DNA of 64,000 nucleotides, taken from assembly GCA_037127315.1 (NCBI GenBank), contig JBBBDQ010001028.1:2108001-2172000 (forward strand), given 5' to 3'. Made by a program: the position numbers and the translations under genes. This document shows positions 32,150 through 43,757 of the stretch, piece by piece. The notes below the pieces were generated by a model. It made no database searches and was not told the origin of the DNA. It saw nothing but the letters and a program-made list of their open reading frames with translations. Positions within the stretch are counted from its first letter, which is position 1; each line of letters starts with the position of its first letter. This stretch comes from Ascarosepion bandense. Its lineage: Eukaryota > Mollusca > Cephalopoda > Sepiida > Sepiidae.

Positions 32150-34165
32150 AACGTGGCTCTTACGGGTGCAAAGCCTAAATACTTATTAATAGGGTGATCT
32201 TGGAAAACTGCTTCAATACAAAGAAAAATATCAGTACTGCCTGAATAGATTATCCTAAGGCATTCGATAATGTACCCGATTCCTGGATTTTAAAGTCTTT
32301 AAATATTTATGAATACCACCTGTTGTCATCAATTACACCAAAGAAAAATTTCGTTATGGAAAACAGCACTTTACCTCTATCATATAAATGGAATCTATAA
32401 TTCTAATGAAATTAACTTCAAGAGAGGAATATTTCAAGGTGATTTTTTGTCTTCCTTACTATTTTGTAAATCTTTAATAGCATTAATCATTGAACTTAAT
32501 AGGACGGATTATGGCTATAAGATACTCTAAAAGAAAATCAGCAATCAATTTTACATGGATGATTTATCTTAGCTATATGCTAAGAATGACAGTGATCTGG
32601 AAGGTTTCCTGAAAACAGTAAAATGCTTCAGTGGTGGCATTGAAATGAAATTCGGTTCGTATAAATATTCTAAAATCACAAGTTTACGAGTACCATTGCA
32701 ACAAGTCTACTCTACTAGCTTAGACCCTGGAGTAACAATCAAAGATTTAGACCAAGAAGAAGATTATAAGTACCTCGGTGGAAATGAGGCTGACGAAATC
32801 CGCCAAAAAATGAAAGAAATAGCACGAAAAAATACAATAGAAAGGTGCCAATGGTATTAAAACTGAATTAAATTCTTAAAGCAGAATTGTGTCATCCCAA
32901 TGATTCAATATCGCTTCAATATCTTGAACTGTATTCTAATTGACATCAGACAAATGAATTCTAAGACGAAAGTTTCTTTCTAAGCATGCATCGTCCAAAG
33001 GTTGATGCAGATCGTTCATACATACCCCTAAAGAAGGTGGAAGTCGTCTTGTCCAGCTAGTATTGTTATATAGTATTGTTATACAAAACAACAACTATTG
33101 GCTTGCTAACATACATGGAAACAACAAAGGTATGGATGATACAATTAGTCAAACAACACTAAAGCAGAAAGAAAAAGATATTCAATCATGAAAGAAGGTT
33201 ATAAATAAAAAAAACAAGATTTACATTTAGTAGATTCTGTAGCAAAACAAAACAGAACTCCAGAACCAAATGTTGCAGCAAAATATGAAAAATAAAGCCA
33301 AGAATAAAGCTTTTGAACAAATAAAACAAGGCTGGCAAGATAGACCTCTGCATGGCCAATATCCAGAAAGTTCATGTTCATAAAGCCGATGTTCATAAAG
33401 TTAACATCCATCGATGGTTACAAGCATCGGGATTAAAGACAGGAAAAGAAGGGTTTATTCATGCAGTGCAACAAGACTAGAGACAGTCACTAAGAACTTC
33501 TAGGAAAATTTTATACATAATAGTGTAGATCCAAAATGAAGGTTCTTTGACAAATATCAAGAAATCATAAACCATCTAATCTCAAGATGTTCTGTACTTG
33601 CGCCAAATGAGTACGAAAATCGTCACGATAGAGTTGGACAATATTTACACTGGACAATGTGCATCCAATATGGAAAAAAAAACTAAAATCATATATACTG
33701 GTATGAACATCATTTAGCACTAGTTACAGAAACAGAAGCCATTTCAATTCTATGGAATTACATCATTCTTACAGACAAGAAAATTGAAACAAATAGGTCA
33801 GGCATAATTGTTAAAAACCAAATAACAAAAAACAAAACAAAAACAAAACAAAACAAAACAAAAACAAAAAAAACAAAAACAAAAAAACTTGCCTACTAAT
33901 TGGTACAGGCTTGTCTTGTGAAGTATAACATAGCAACCAAAGAATTTGAAAAACTATAGAAGTATAAAAACTGGAAATAGAAATAGAAAAAAATCTAGAA
34001 ATTGAAACAAAAATAGTATCAATCATAGTAGATGCGCTTGGAGTGATAAAAAGGAACCCAACAACACACTGAAAAAATCACAACACAAGAGAAATACAAA
34101 GTATTGTCTTGATAAGTACAATTCACACACTAGGAAGAACCTTGGCCATGTAACGTTAGTGATGT
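32150..34165 (+). pseudogene. R4/Dong-like retrotransposon remnant, RT through endonuclease
   Basis: A longer, more decayed copy. The RT is readable as IDYPKAFDNVPDSW (motif A, about 32240-32300), FKRGIFQGDFLSSLLFCKSL (motif B region), FYMDDL (catalytic YxDD, 32549-32563), LYAKNDSDLEG, then YKYLGGNEADEIRQKMKEI. Beyond, MIQYRFNILN and a broken link lead to the region corresponding to the 30.2 kb fragment (AAAACAAGGCTGGCAAGATA, CATGGCCAATATCCAGAAAG, ATCTAATCTCAAGATGTTCT) and to the endonuclease end near 34150. Several short A/C runs (33826-33890) and many stops interrupt it. N-terminal part missing. Confidence 0.75.
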
Positions 34166-34712
34166 TATGGAAGTTTTGTATGCGTTTGCGGCTGGTGTTA
34201 AATAGGGGGTTGAATTCAGAAAATAGATTATCGGCTATAAACACTTTGGCTGTCCCGGTGGTGTAATACAATTTCACCACCCTTAACAGCAGCACAACTG
34301 ACATTAAGTGAAAGTATCTATAATAATCTTAATTGTATCACTGAAGCATGATGTAGGATTGAAGGTTCGAATCCAACAGATTCCATAATCAATAAATGAC
34401 AGGAAAAACTGTGATTGCATACAGACAAATAATTCAAAGAAGCTTCTATATTCGCACAGTGTGCTGCATTTACTCACTTTTGTATAAAAGTTACTATTGA
34501 TTCGTCTATCGATTATTCTAAGAGTAAATTAAGCTTTCAGAAGCATATAAATATTGTGTAACATAATCCTAACAATGACTTTTACGTCTATTAAATCAAA
34601 GAATTTCATTTTTCTTTAATTAATTACGTTCAGTCTGGTATTAACTAGCTTTTTCCAGCCTGGTAATGCAAATAGTCGATGTTCGGGACCTGGAAAATAA
34701 TTTGATTGTTTA
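34166..34712. other. No recognised gene
   Basis: Contains GAAGGTTCGAATCC near 34369, a B-box-like motif without a drawable cloverleaf. Otherwise unassigned. Confidence 0.4.
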
Positions 34713-35095
34713 ATTGATTGATTCTATTTTAGGGCTTATCAACCCTTACAGGTTATTTAAAGCCATAAAATATTTTCAGATTGTTAGAATTTTGAGCTAA
34801 TAATGATTTAGTGATACAATTCTTACTAATTAATTCATAGCTGGAGGGAGAGAGGTTGATTAATACCTTTATTAATAATATTTGCGCGTAAGTGAATATA
34901 ATGAACCCAAATGAATTTGGAACTCGGCTCTCCGATTAACAATTTCGAGCCATCATCTATTATACCACCCGCACACGAAAGCTTAAAACACCTGGTATTC
35001 TCAAGCGGTTATCCATTTAGGCATTTACCAGGCTTGAAGCTGCTTAACTTCGGTGATCGTACGGGAACCATTGTTTCAACATGATATGACCATTA
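34713..35095 (-). mobile_element. 5S rRNA-tRNA composite SINE (family B), copy 1
   Basis: Read on the minus strand: a 5S rRNA-like segment (35095-34978), then a tRNA-like head (GGAGAGCCGAGTTCCAAATTC), TTCACTTACGCGCAAATA, AAAGGTATTAATCAACCTC, a body, and TGGCTTTAAATAACCTGTAA, GGGTTGATAAGCCC with an (ATCA)n-like tail. The tRNA-like segment is shared with SINE family A; the 3' body is shared with 36.9 kb and 55.3 kb. Confidence 0.7.
34978..35095 (-). pseudogene. 5S rRNA-like segment
   Basis: The minus strand contains GTCATATCATGTTGAAAC, CGATCACCGAAGTTAAGCAG, AAGCCTGGTAAATGCCTAAA, TGGATAACCGCTTGAGAATA and CCAGGTGTTTTAAGCTTT, colinear with animal 5S rRNA. Differences throughout and its position at the 5' end of a SINE indicate a retroposed segment, not a functional gene. 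Confidence 0.75.
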
Positions 35096-35210
35096 GCCGG
35101 GTAGAAGAGATTTTTTCGAATGCTGACTTTCACAGTAAACTTGTAAAATTAGCGCAGTACATGTTTTCCATAATTGTCTACTATTTTACTACATAGACTA
35201 ATTTGCGCAT

Positions 35211-35262
<52 letters not shown>

Positions 35263-35300
35263 GCTATCTATCTATCTATCTAGCTAGCTAGCTAGCTAAG
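35211..35300. repeat. (ATCT)n microsatellite
   Basis: ATCT array with CTAG variants near its end (GCTAGCTAGCTAGC). Confidence 0.95.
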
Positions 35301-36155
35301 TTACTTGAGTACTCTCTGATAGCCTCTCAGACACCTAGGCATAATTACTATTGAGAAGTGACGTAAAATAATTGTGAAATGAAGGAATACATTTATTTTA
35401 ACGCAAATAAGCTAGAGTCGATATATGTCTTTATGATTTCTCACATCTGTAGATTTACTATATATAAGAGAATAAACAGGTTAGTTCTTAGTAATTTTTC
35501 AATTATTTCTACAAGATCATAGAAAATAGGGTTTGAAACGTAAGCTTTCTATCTCCAAGTAAACGCCTACAGTAAAAATAAACTTGCTTTTGTCGTGCCT
35601 ATTGAGTCCGTCTTATAAAAATACATATCTCGTACAATTTTACATATCTTAAGAGACGCTAAGAAATTGTAAGTTTTTGTACTGTTAATTATTCATAAGA
35701 AAATAATTTGTCTACTATAAGCTACCAAACAAAAATATTTACAAATCTTATAACTTTAAAATGGATATTGCAGGTCACCAACTAAAGACTGAATTCATGC
35801 ATAATCGTCCAAGCCTCTCCGAAGTACAGTGAATACAAACGAAAAAGGTACAAAAGAATACATTTAACTGCATTTTAACTCGAAATATTTAAATATATAT
35901 CCGTATATTTCTGGGTAAATCGTGAGCGCCAAATATTTCTTTTAACGGTGGGCAAGAAGTCGATTTCACTGCCCTCATAAACCATGTATTTTCAGAGTTC
36001 ATATTTTAATTCTTTAATTCGAAATTATAATCAAATACAACACTGGCTCTACTATGTCAACAAATCAAAGTATCAATGGTTTGTTGTCACCAGCAGTGAT
36101 ATACATGCAAATAGACACCGATATAAGATGTTGTTTAGAGATGTAATGACTGTTG
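35301..36155. other. No recognised feature
   Basis: AT-rich sequence without identifiable genes or repeat families. Confidence 0.4.
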
Positions 36156-36330
36156 CAAAAAAAAAAAAAAAAAAAAAATCAATAAAAAAAAAAAAGATAA
36201 AAAAAAATAAAACCTTTGACATGAATGAAGCCTTTTTTTCTCGAACTGTTTTTACTTTCTCTTCCACTTTTTCTTATTTTCACGTTAGGGTTTTTCGGTG
36301 CAAAAAAAAAAAAAAAGAAAAAGAAAAAAA
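36156..36330. repeat. A-rich runs
   Basis: Several poly-A runs (36158-36178, 36184-36210, 36302-36330). The lysine-rich open frame spanning them (35984-36469) is not supported as a gene. Confidence 0.8.
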
Positions 36331-36569
36331 GACGGGTTTGAATTTAGGAATAATGCTGTTCAGTCTTTTGGGCATGACGAACGCACTGGTTCAGATAGCA
36401 ATACCGATTCTTCTCAGAGTCTTTTATAAGAATTCAGCACGAATCGTCATGCATCCTGTCGTCATTTAAAGAAACATGCCATTAACGAGGAATAAAACAC
36501 AGTTGTATATATAGGCAAATATAAATAAAACTTTTCAAGCAACAGATCTCTCTCTCTCTCCCCCTGTCC

Positions 36570-36570
<1 letters not shown>

Positions 36571-36645
<75 letters not shown>
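36571..36645. repeat. (ATCT)n microsatellite
   Basis: About 19 tetramer units, preceded by a short CT tract (36547-36562). Confidence 0.95.
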
Positions 36646-36869
36646 TGGGAGCTGATTATTGAATATCAATGCTGTGTGTTCACTTTTAGGGATTGTTCAA
36701 ATATAAAATACAGTTCTGAACGGTGATTTTTAGGGAAATTTTTCACTTCAGTCTTCCTACTTCCCAATTACTCAGTACATTAGCGAACTTGTAAAATCTT
36801 CGCTATGCAAGAGAAATATAGGAAGAGAGAAAGAATACTGAATAGAGAAGATGAGAAAAAGAGGAAAAG

Positions 36870-37172
36870 AAAGCTGTTGATTGATTTATTTGTTACGGCT
36901 TATCAACAATTTGTGGGTCATTTAATACTGGAAAATAATTTAGTTCGTAAGAAAATCTTTTTGTGAATATTATATTAACAATATTTTGGAGGTAGCAATG
37001 ATTTTTCCAGACGTAAATCCTAATATTTAATCCTTAGCTCGGAGGAAAAGAGATTGATTTATATTTTTTCCAGTGATACAGCGCGTAAATGAATGTAACG
37101 AATTCAACTGGAATTCGAACTCGGCTCTCCGATTTCTATTCCAAGCTGCTACCCATTATATCACGAGCACAT
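36870..37172 (-). mobile_element. tRNA SINE family B, copy without 5S segment
   Basis: The minus strand starts with a tRNA-like head (GGGTAGCAGCTTGGAATAGA, GGAGAGCCGAGTTCGAATTC), then TTCATTTACGCGC, a body, and GTTGATAAGCCGTAACAAAT with an ATCA-like tail, as in the 34.7 kb copy. The 5S portion is lacking here. Confidence 0.7.
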
Positions 37173-37961
37173 GCAAATAAAAGAGATAATGAGAAAAGAA
37201 AGAGAGAAAGAAAGGAAGAGGAATATATAAAGACAGAAAGGGAAAAAGATCAAAAGAAAAAGGGTGTAAAAAGAGAATGAGAAAGAGATTAGGAGAAAGA
37301 GAGAAAAAGCAATGATGTATGAATAACGATTCAAGACGTAAATTAAATAAGTAAAAAAACGTGTACATTTAAGATTCTTGATATCTTATTCGACTTTTGC
37401 GATTACCTCCCTTGAACCTAACGAAGAATTGATTGTATCTAGATGAACTCATTTAGTTTTGCATTCATGTAACATTAAAATCTCTGAATAGGTAAATGCA
37501 TTAAAAGAAGTTTATCTTTTGTAAGGCAATTTGTTGTCTTTCCCTTTCTACGCATTGGTCAATATTAATGGAAAGATCTTACTGAAAATGATAAAAAGCA
37601 AATCCGGCGGCAATTATTGTTTTTAGTTTATTTCTAAGATGCTTTTAAACGTTGTCTGTATTAATGTATATTTTCTAATTTTTTTTCAGTTATCTCTTAT
37701 TTATATTCTCTCGACAAATTTCTCCGTCTGCACTTTCGTCGTTTGTTGCATTCTTCTCCTTATTGCTTGCTTCTTTGTTTTTCTTTCTTCGTGAAATAAT
37801 TTCGAGGAAGACCCTTTAGTACTTAATACTTATTAGTAAGTCTAGCTTAGTCTGGAACAAGGACAGAAACTAATAGTTCCCTTTCCGAGCTTAACTTAAA
37901 ATGGTAAAAAGCATTATTAATGAAAATTTGTGAAAAGGAAAGGTGAAATCTGTGTTACGAT
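37173..37961. other. No recognised gene
   Basis: GAAA-rich on the + strand until about 37320, then AT-rich. The lysine/glutamate-rich open frame 37089-37280 is a composition effect. Confidence 0.4.
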
Positions 37962-38160
37962 AAAAAGTGGTTAACTGGGACAGGAAATGGCTTGTAAATT
38001 TTAACGCCTCTAAAACAAAACTGCTCTCATTTAATCACCTCATAGAAACTTTTCTGCCTGCCATCAACATGGCTGACACTAGATTCCTGAAGCAGAACAC
38101 GGTGCCTTCTTGGCCTGGTTTCTGAATTCTAGTAAAAACAGTAAAGTGGCGGCGTGTATA
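37962..38160 (+). pseudogene. CR1/Jockey-like RT fragment
   Basis: One frame reads VNWDRKWLVNFNASKTKLLS, then ETFLPAINMADTRFLKQNTV, the segment after the YADD motif in CR1-like RTs (compare VVDWGKKWLVKFNSSKTKLL at 59.8 kb). The fragment stops at the hAT insertion; the sequence beyond the hAT (40256 on) could not be matched confidently. Confidence 0.65.
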
Positions 38161-38169
38161 GATCTAAAG

Positions 38170-40247
38170 CGGTGATTCCCAACGTGGGGCGTACGCACTA
38201 CAGGAAGGGAAATTTGATTTTTTAGGGGGCAATTCGATTGTTGGGTGCTTTGCTACTCGACTAAATTAGTTCTTAATATAAAACCTCTTTGCATCAGGCA
38301 TAAAGCACAAGGTTTTCACTAACTTCTTCTTCTTCTTCTTCTTCTATGTGCGCTGTCAGAACGTAGGCGATCATGGCTTTCCACGTCTCCCTATCCCTGG
38401 TGGCTCTTAGCACACCTTTCTCCTGTTACACCATGCAACCCTCGTTCCATCATCCACCTGATTAGGTCCTTCAAATATGTTATCCGTTGCTTTTCCCTGT
38501 CTCTCCTTCCTTGCATCTGGCCTGTTAGTATCAGGTTTTCCAAGCCCCACTTCCTCATTGCATGTCCCAGAAACTTCAGATGTCTCTTCCTGATGCTCAG
38601 TATTAGTTTCCTTTTTGTTTCCATCATTTCTAGGACCTCATCATTGCTCACATGCTCGATCCATGATATTCGCAGCATCCTTCTGTAGAACCACATTTCA
38701 GTTGCTTTCAGTTTTTCCCTAATCTTTGATGATATTGTCCAGCATTCACTGCCATATTGAAGAACTGACATCACATAGCAATCCAGTACTCTCTTCCTTG
38801 TTTCAAGCGAAATTGTCCTGTTTCTTAATACTTTACTCAACTTCTGGAATGCTTCCTTCGCCATGCCAATTCTCCTTCGGGTCTCTGTGTCGCACTCTCC
38901 GTCTTCTGTTATAACGCTTCCCATGTATTTAAATTTTTGTACCTGCTTGATTCTAGTATCCCCGACCTGTATTTGGCATATTGAGCTGCTCTTTTTACTG
39001 ATGACCATGCATTCGGTTTTCTTACAGTTTATTTGTAGTCCTTTCTTATAACTCTCTTCAGCTACCTTCTGTAGAAGGTCTTGTAGTTTCCTTTCTGTGT
39101 CTGCTATCACCACTGTATCATCTGCGTACCCTTAGGTTGTTTAAACTGTGTCCTCCGATGACAAATCCAGGCATAACTTCTATAGTCCTCAAAATATTCT
39201 TGCTGTACAAGTTGAACAGGTCCAGTGAAAAGACGCATCCTTGTCTTACACCCCTTTCTATCTTTGTGAATCTAATGAATTCATTACCTGTCCGTATACA
39301 AGCGGTTTACTGCCAGTAAAGATTCTTGATTGCTCGTAAGTCTTTCCCAAATATGTCAAGGCTGCCGAGCATCTCCATCAATTCTTTGTGGCGTATTTTG
39401 TCAAACGCCTTTGCATAGTCAATAAAGCACAGGTATAAGTCCTTCATTTGTATTGCCCTTTCAGGGAGCATCCTAATCATAAATATGGCGTTCCTTGTTC
39501 CAGTCTCTTTGACGAAACCGCACTGTTCTTGTCCTATCCCTGGCCTGATACTACTTCTCGCTCTATTCATCAGGATTCGGATGATCAGTTTTGTTATATG
39601 GCTCATTAAACTGATGGTTCTGTGGTGTTTGCACTCATTTGCTCCTGGCTTCTTAGGTAGTGCTATGAAGATTGACTTGCTGAGGTCATCTGGTATTACC
39701 CCACTATTATAAATTTCATTTACTTATCGGAAATGAGCTGAATGATATTTTGCATTTGATATCTTTACTGTACAATGTACAATTTAATTAAAAGTACTGA
39801 TCAAAGTATTACAGAAAAAAAGTTCCTCTGAAATTAGTTTTTGTTTATAAATTTAAATATTTCAATTCTCTATTATATGCTTTGAAACTTTATTTGATTG
39901 TTTCATATAAACATAAAAATAATATAAGGCAAACCCTAATATTTTACTTTTTATTAATTTCTTGCCCAGAACTTTTTCTTTCATTTGTTTTTTATTTTTC
40001 ATGGATGCCATGTTGTTTTTAAGTTTGTTTAGACCACATTAAGGCTTTAAGGCAGTTTGAGCCTTAAACAAACTTTAAATTTTAAGTTTAAAATAAAAAC
40101 TTAAATCAAAGTATTGGTGTTTTAAGCATCACCTAAAACGGAGTTCACTTTTTACATAAGAATTATATATCAACATATGGGAGAGAGGACACCAGGATTC
40201 TAGAGGTGATTAGATGGGGCATGACCAAAAAAGATTGGGAAACACTG
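38170..40247. mobile_element. Non-autonomous hAT-type transposon with nested RTE
   Basis: The ends are CGGTGATTCCCAAC and, in reverse complement, CAGTGTTTCCCAATC. They are bounded on both sides by the same 8 bases, ATCTAAAG (38162-38169 and 40248-40255), the target-site duplication length of hAT elements. The hAT body itself (38170-38320 and 39726-40247) shows no transposase. Most of the length is an RTE-like insertion in minus orientation. Confidence 0.8.
38322..39725 (-). pseudogene. RTE-like retrotransposon, 5'-truncated
   Basis: The minus strand encodes RT and the C-terminal region. 39725-39307 gives SGVIPDDLSKSIFIALPKKP, GIGQEQCGFVKETGTRNAIF and motif A FIDYAKAFDKIRHKELME; a stop follows YWQ. 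Next comes VRQGCVF and LFNLYS, then [12 protein letters not shown] (39127 downward) just after a stop or frame change. The long frame 39113-38391 (240 residues) continues with LQINCKKTECMVISKK, FKYMGSVITEDGE and FYRRMLRISWIEHVSNDEVL, ending near RHLKFLGHAMRKWGLENL. The 3' end is an (AAG)n tail (38322-38345). The endonuclease domain is missing through truncation. Confidence 0.85.
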
Positions 40248-40255
40248 ATCTAAAG

Positions 40256-40629
40256 GATTGAAAGTACGTAGCTACCGACCTACAGTAGTTGACTTTGCTA
40301 GATATAAAGACGTTTGCCCACCTATGGAGGCAAATGTAGAACTCAGCTGTACCAGGTATAACTAAGCAACCAAGTTTATAGATAGCACTCCCCATCAGAT
40401 ATCTTGGAGGGGGTTTACAAAAGGTGACCTAAACATTGTCTGTTTCACTGTTTTTTAGTCAGTTTCGCGAGACTGACCGATGTCTTATTAAGCGCTTGAA
40501 ATTAAACAATGAAAATTAAATCATTTCGGGCTCTCTTTTGCCCGAGCGCTCATTTACATATTAATTTACTCATCACTTGTTTGCAATAGTAGTGATTTCA
40601 ATCGCTATTTCTATATCTGACGCCTGCCT
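40256..40629. other. No recognised feature
   Basis: Sequence between the hAT element and the next RTE-like element; nothing firmly identified. Confidence 0.35.
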
Positions 40630-42990
40630 CTCTGATTAAGGTTAAATTGAAGAACATTGCGGTGGTTTCAAATTCCCTGGAAGTTTGGAAAACAGATGAA
40701 CGAAGAGACGCTGATATAGGGTTTGCTGTACAAACGAGCCTAATTCTTCGCTTGTGCGAACTATCATATGTTATAATTAACAGACTTAGAACACATCAGT
40801 TGCCCCTTGCCGGTAGAAGATATGCTGCGCTAATCATTGCTTATACACCTACACTTGTCTCCGGTAAAGCTGTAAAGTTCTAATTCTACGAGTCATTACG
40901 AGATCTTCTTCAATATGTTTCTAGACCTGATAAAATCATCTTTTTAAGGATTCTAATATTCAGTGTGGAAGTGACTAGAAACCTGTAATTAAATAAGAAA
41001 GTACGGGACAGATAAAATGAATAGCAAGGGTCGGCTGCTTCTCGAACTGTGCCTCAGAGTTTCAACTTCACATTGCAAATTCACAATTTTAACACAAAGG
41101 TGACCATATAACAGCGTGGATGGTCTAGTCAATAGCAGCTACTGGTTTATGTTATAGTCCTCAAACTTCTCAAGCGTATATTTGCAATGTAAGATATCTA
41201 GGTACGGACTGTTGGACTGACCATGAACTTATACTTGCCAGTTGCTTGAAATCACACTCCATATCCAAGACTCTTGACAAGCTTTTGAACCCTGAATTGA
41301 AACTCATGTTAATTTATCTAGCTGGGAATAATCAGATGTACAATGCGGCAAAAGAGATTTTAGTGTTAATTTCTGCTAAAGGTAGTAACTGGTTTGATGA
41401 AAATGACCAAGTCATTAAAGAGATTATCACAAATAACAACAAAATACGAGAACGCATGCTTAAAAAAAGACTGCCAAAGAGCATCCAACAACAACTACTA
41501 AAAAATTTAAAGACGTAAAGCAGGAATACATGCTGCTACAGGCAAGAAAAATAGCAAAGAGTAACATAATGAAGCAGGCCCTTGGCTCATGAACCACCGC
41601 ATTAATGATTCTTACATTAGAAGATAAAACGAAAGGAATTGTTAAGAGATGTAAAGAACACATTTCAGATCTGCTCATAAAGATTGTTATGTGTTCATGC
41701 TCTTATCCATTTTCAGCTAAAACCTATCGTGGAATGAAGGCTCCCCCAATCTTGGAAAAATTAAAAGAATCTACAAACAATTTGAACATGAAGTCAGTCA
41801 GTTAAGTGCCATACGTGAAACACACTTGGGAGATCATGTCTCGAAAGAGACATGACTGACTGGGCAGAAGATTATCCCATCACTGGAAGGAAGAGACGGA
41901 TTAATACCTTTCCCAAGGGTATTTGCGCGTAAGTGAATGCAACGAATTTAACTGGAATTTGAACTCGGCTCCCCGATTTCTCGTTCCGAGCTGATATCCA
42001 CTGCACCATAACGCACATGCCGAAGTAGGCTGACGATAAATATAGTACCTTTGCTGACAACACTCAGCTGATATCATGCATAAAATAATCCTAAACACCT
42101 AGAAGATTACGAGAGTTCCAAAAGGCTAGAGATGCGATCCAAGGTAAACGCATATAGGAGCTGTGTAGACATTATAGTGGAATAACATTATTTTCACCAG
42201 TGGGTAAAATACTAATTAGAATTTTGTGCCTTCTAGCATGATGGAGCAACAATAAATATGATTTTCACGGCTCGAAAATGCAAAAGCATGAACAAGAAGG
42301 CTTATTTCAAGTCTTCGTAGAGCTTATCATGGTCTTCGACACTGCAAACAGAACATATGTGGAAAATCTTGAGACACTTATGCTGTTCACTCGTTTGTTG
42401 ATATAGAGATATCTATTAACGTTGAGGTTTCTCTTTTAGAATTCATCAAGGAACGAAATGGTACTAAGCAAGAAGACCTTGTAGCACCTACATTGTTCTC
42501 CATTTTCACTTCTGTTGTTATTCACCATGCTTTAAGGGCTGCGACCAGAGTACATATATTTGATTTCGTACAACTAGTAAACTATTCAATATCCAATCTT
42601 TCTTTACTAAATCTTGATATTACATGTTCTTGACCGTGACCTTTTATATACTGATGACTGTGGCTTGGTCACTCATACAGAATGAGAAATGCAGGCTCTG
42701 ATGAAAAATTTTTCTGTAGCGTGAAGAAAGCAATTGATGCTTTTGCAGCTCCAAAAGATCGCATTTAAGAAATGGACAAAGCATCTAAGCATCCTAAACT
42801 TAATACGTTTCGCGAAGCCGCATTTTCGAGTCACCACAACCAGACATGAAAGATTCAATGCTATTTTAACAACGCGTATTTCAATAATCGAGTAAGCAAT
42901 GATCAAAGATTTGCTTTTGATTCTGCGAATGATATCAAGTGAGGTGTTCATTATGTTGATTGATTGACTTTTAAGTTGGCGCGGTTTTTC
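40630..42990 (+). pseudogene. RTE-like retrotransposon remnant (EN, linker, RT), split by a SINE
   Basis: 40640-41260 reads as an APE-type endonuclease remnant: VQTSLILRLCELSYVIINRL, LPLAGRRYAALIIAYTPTLV, FYESLRDLLQYVSRPDKIIF, with the GDFN-type motif corrupted. 41220-41520 gives WTDHELILASCLKSH, then the linker GSNWFDENDQVIKEIITNNN. After the SINE at 41793-42010, RT resumes with GITLFSPVGKILIRIL, FVELIMVFDTANRTYVE, PTLFSIFTS-like and LLYTDDCGLVTHTE, where DD of the catalytic motif survives. Different wording from the 38 kb RTE indicates another family. Many stops; no 3' tail identified. Confidence 0.75.
41793..42010 (-). mobile_element. tRNA-derived SINE family A, nested copy
   Basis: The minus strand runs from TGGTGCAGTGGATATCAGCT, GGGGAGCCGAGTTCAAATTC, GTTGCATTCACTTACGCGC, AAAGGTATTAATCCGTCTCT to CAGTCAGTCATGTCTCTTTC and GGCACTTAACTGACTGAC. 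The middle block present in other copies (GTAATGGCAACCTACTGC) is deleted. It interrupts the RTE-like remnant between linker and RT. Confidence 0.8.
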
Positions 42991-43057
42991 CAATTCTACA
43001 ATGCCTTTGTACTGACATATCCGCTTAAATCAATAGCTAAGAGTCCATCTTGCACAT

Positions 43058-43757
43058 ATATTCAAATCAACCATCCGATCGTGCACTGAATACAGTTGTC
43101 ATATCTGGTCGGGCGCCCCAGCCATTCATCTCAGGGTTCCCGACAGGTTCCAGAGGAGAATCTGTAACGTGATCGGTCTTGACCTAGCAGCTCGGCTTCA
43201 GCCACTTTCTCACCGGCGGGATGTGGCTTCCCTCTGTCTATTCTATTAATATTTTCATGGCTTCGGCTCTGACGAACCTAGCTTACTGATGACCCCTCCA
43301 CAAGAGTTTACTCGAGCAGCCAGACAAGATCCTACACTTTTACAGTTAAATCAACTAAATGCAGCCTCCACTTCTACTCCATTAGCTTCTTTTCTCGCGC
43401 ATCCCGCCTGTTGAACTCTCTTCCGTATACTTGCTTCCCTGACAGCTACTATCTCTAATAATTTAAATGCAACGTCAATTTTCATCTCTTGTCCAGTTGA
43501 CTGCAGTCATTCTCTTGTCCTCTCACCATTATCTCGTGTATCTTGTTCTTTTACTTTTTCACTTTACCCTCGCAACTGTTTTCACATTGGTATTCCCATT
43601 CTTCTCTTGCCTTTTCTCTGACACCCCCAGTAACTGGTTCGTATTTCCCTTTGCTCTCCCCTTGCTTAAATTTTCACTCTTCTCTTATGTAACCCCCTGC
43701 ACACCAGTGGCGGTACCGCTTTGCTTGGGGTGAAACGATAAAAAAAAACTCCTGTTA
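43058..43757 (+). pseudogene. CR1/Jockey-like 3' end with UTR
   Basis: Begins inside the polymerase: HIWSGA-like, CNVIGLDLAARLQPLSHRRD, VASLCL then IFMASALTNLAY-like in a second frame, with SCFPDSYYL-like end. This is followed by a 3' UTR of about 290 bases ending GTAACCCCCTGCACACCAGT, GCGGTACCGCTTTGCTTGGG, GTGAAACGAT and an A-run at 43740. Colinear with 60.05-60.69 kb. 5'-truncated, frames broken. Confidence 0.75.

Noticed and set aside
34369..34393. B-box-like GGTTCGAATCC near 34.37 kb as a tRNA gene
   Set aside because: No acceptor or D arm can be drawn around it.
34978..35095. Functional 5S rRNA gene
   Set aside because: Too many differences and attached to a SINE body; treated as a retroposed segment.
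35984..36469. 161-codon plus-strand open frame
   Set aside because: Runs through poly-A tracts (poly-Lys) with no recognisable domain.
43467..43733. 88-codon hydrophobic frame
   Set aside because: Lies in the 3' UTR of the CR1-like element; pyrimidine-rich composition explains it.
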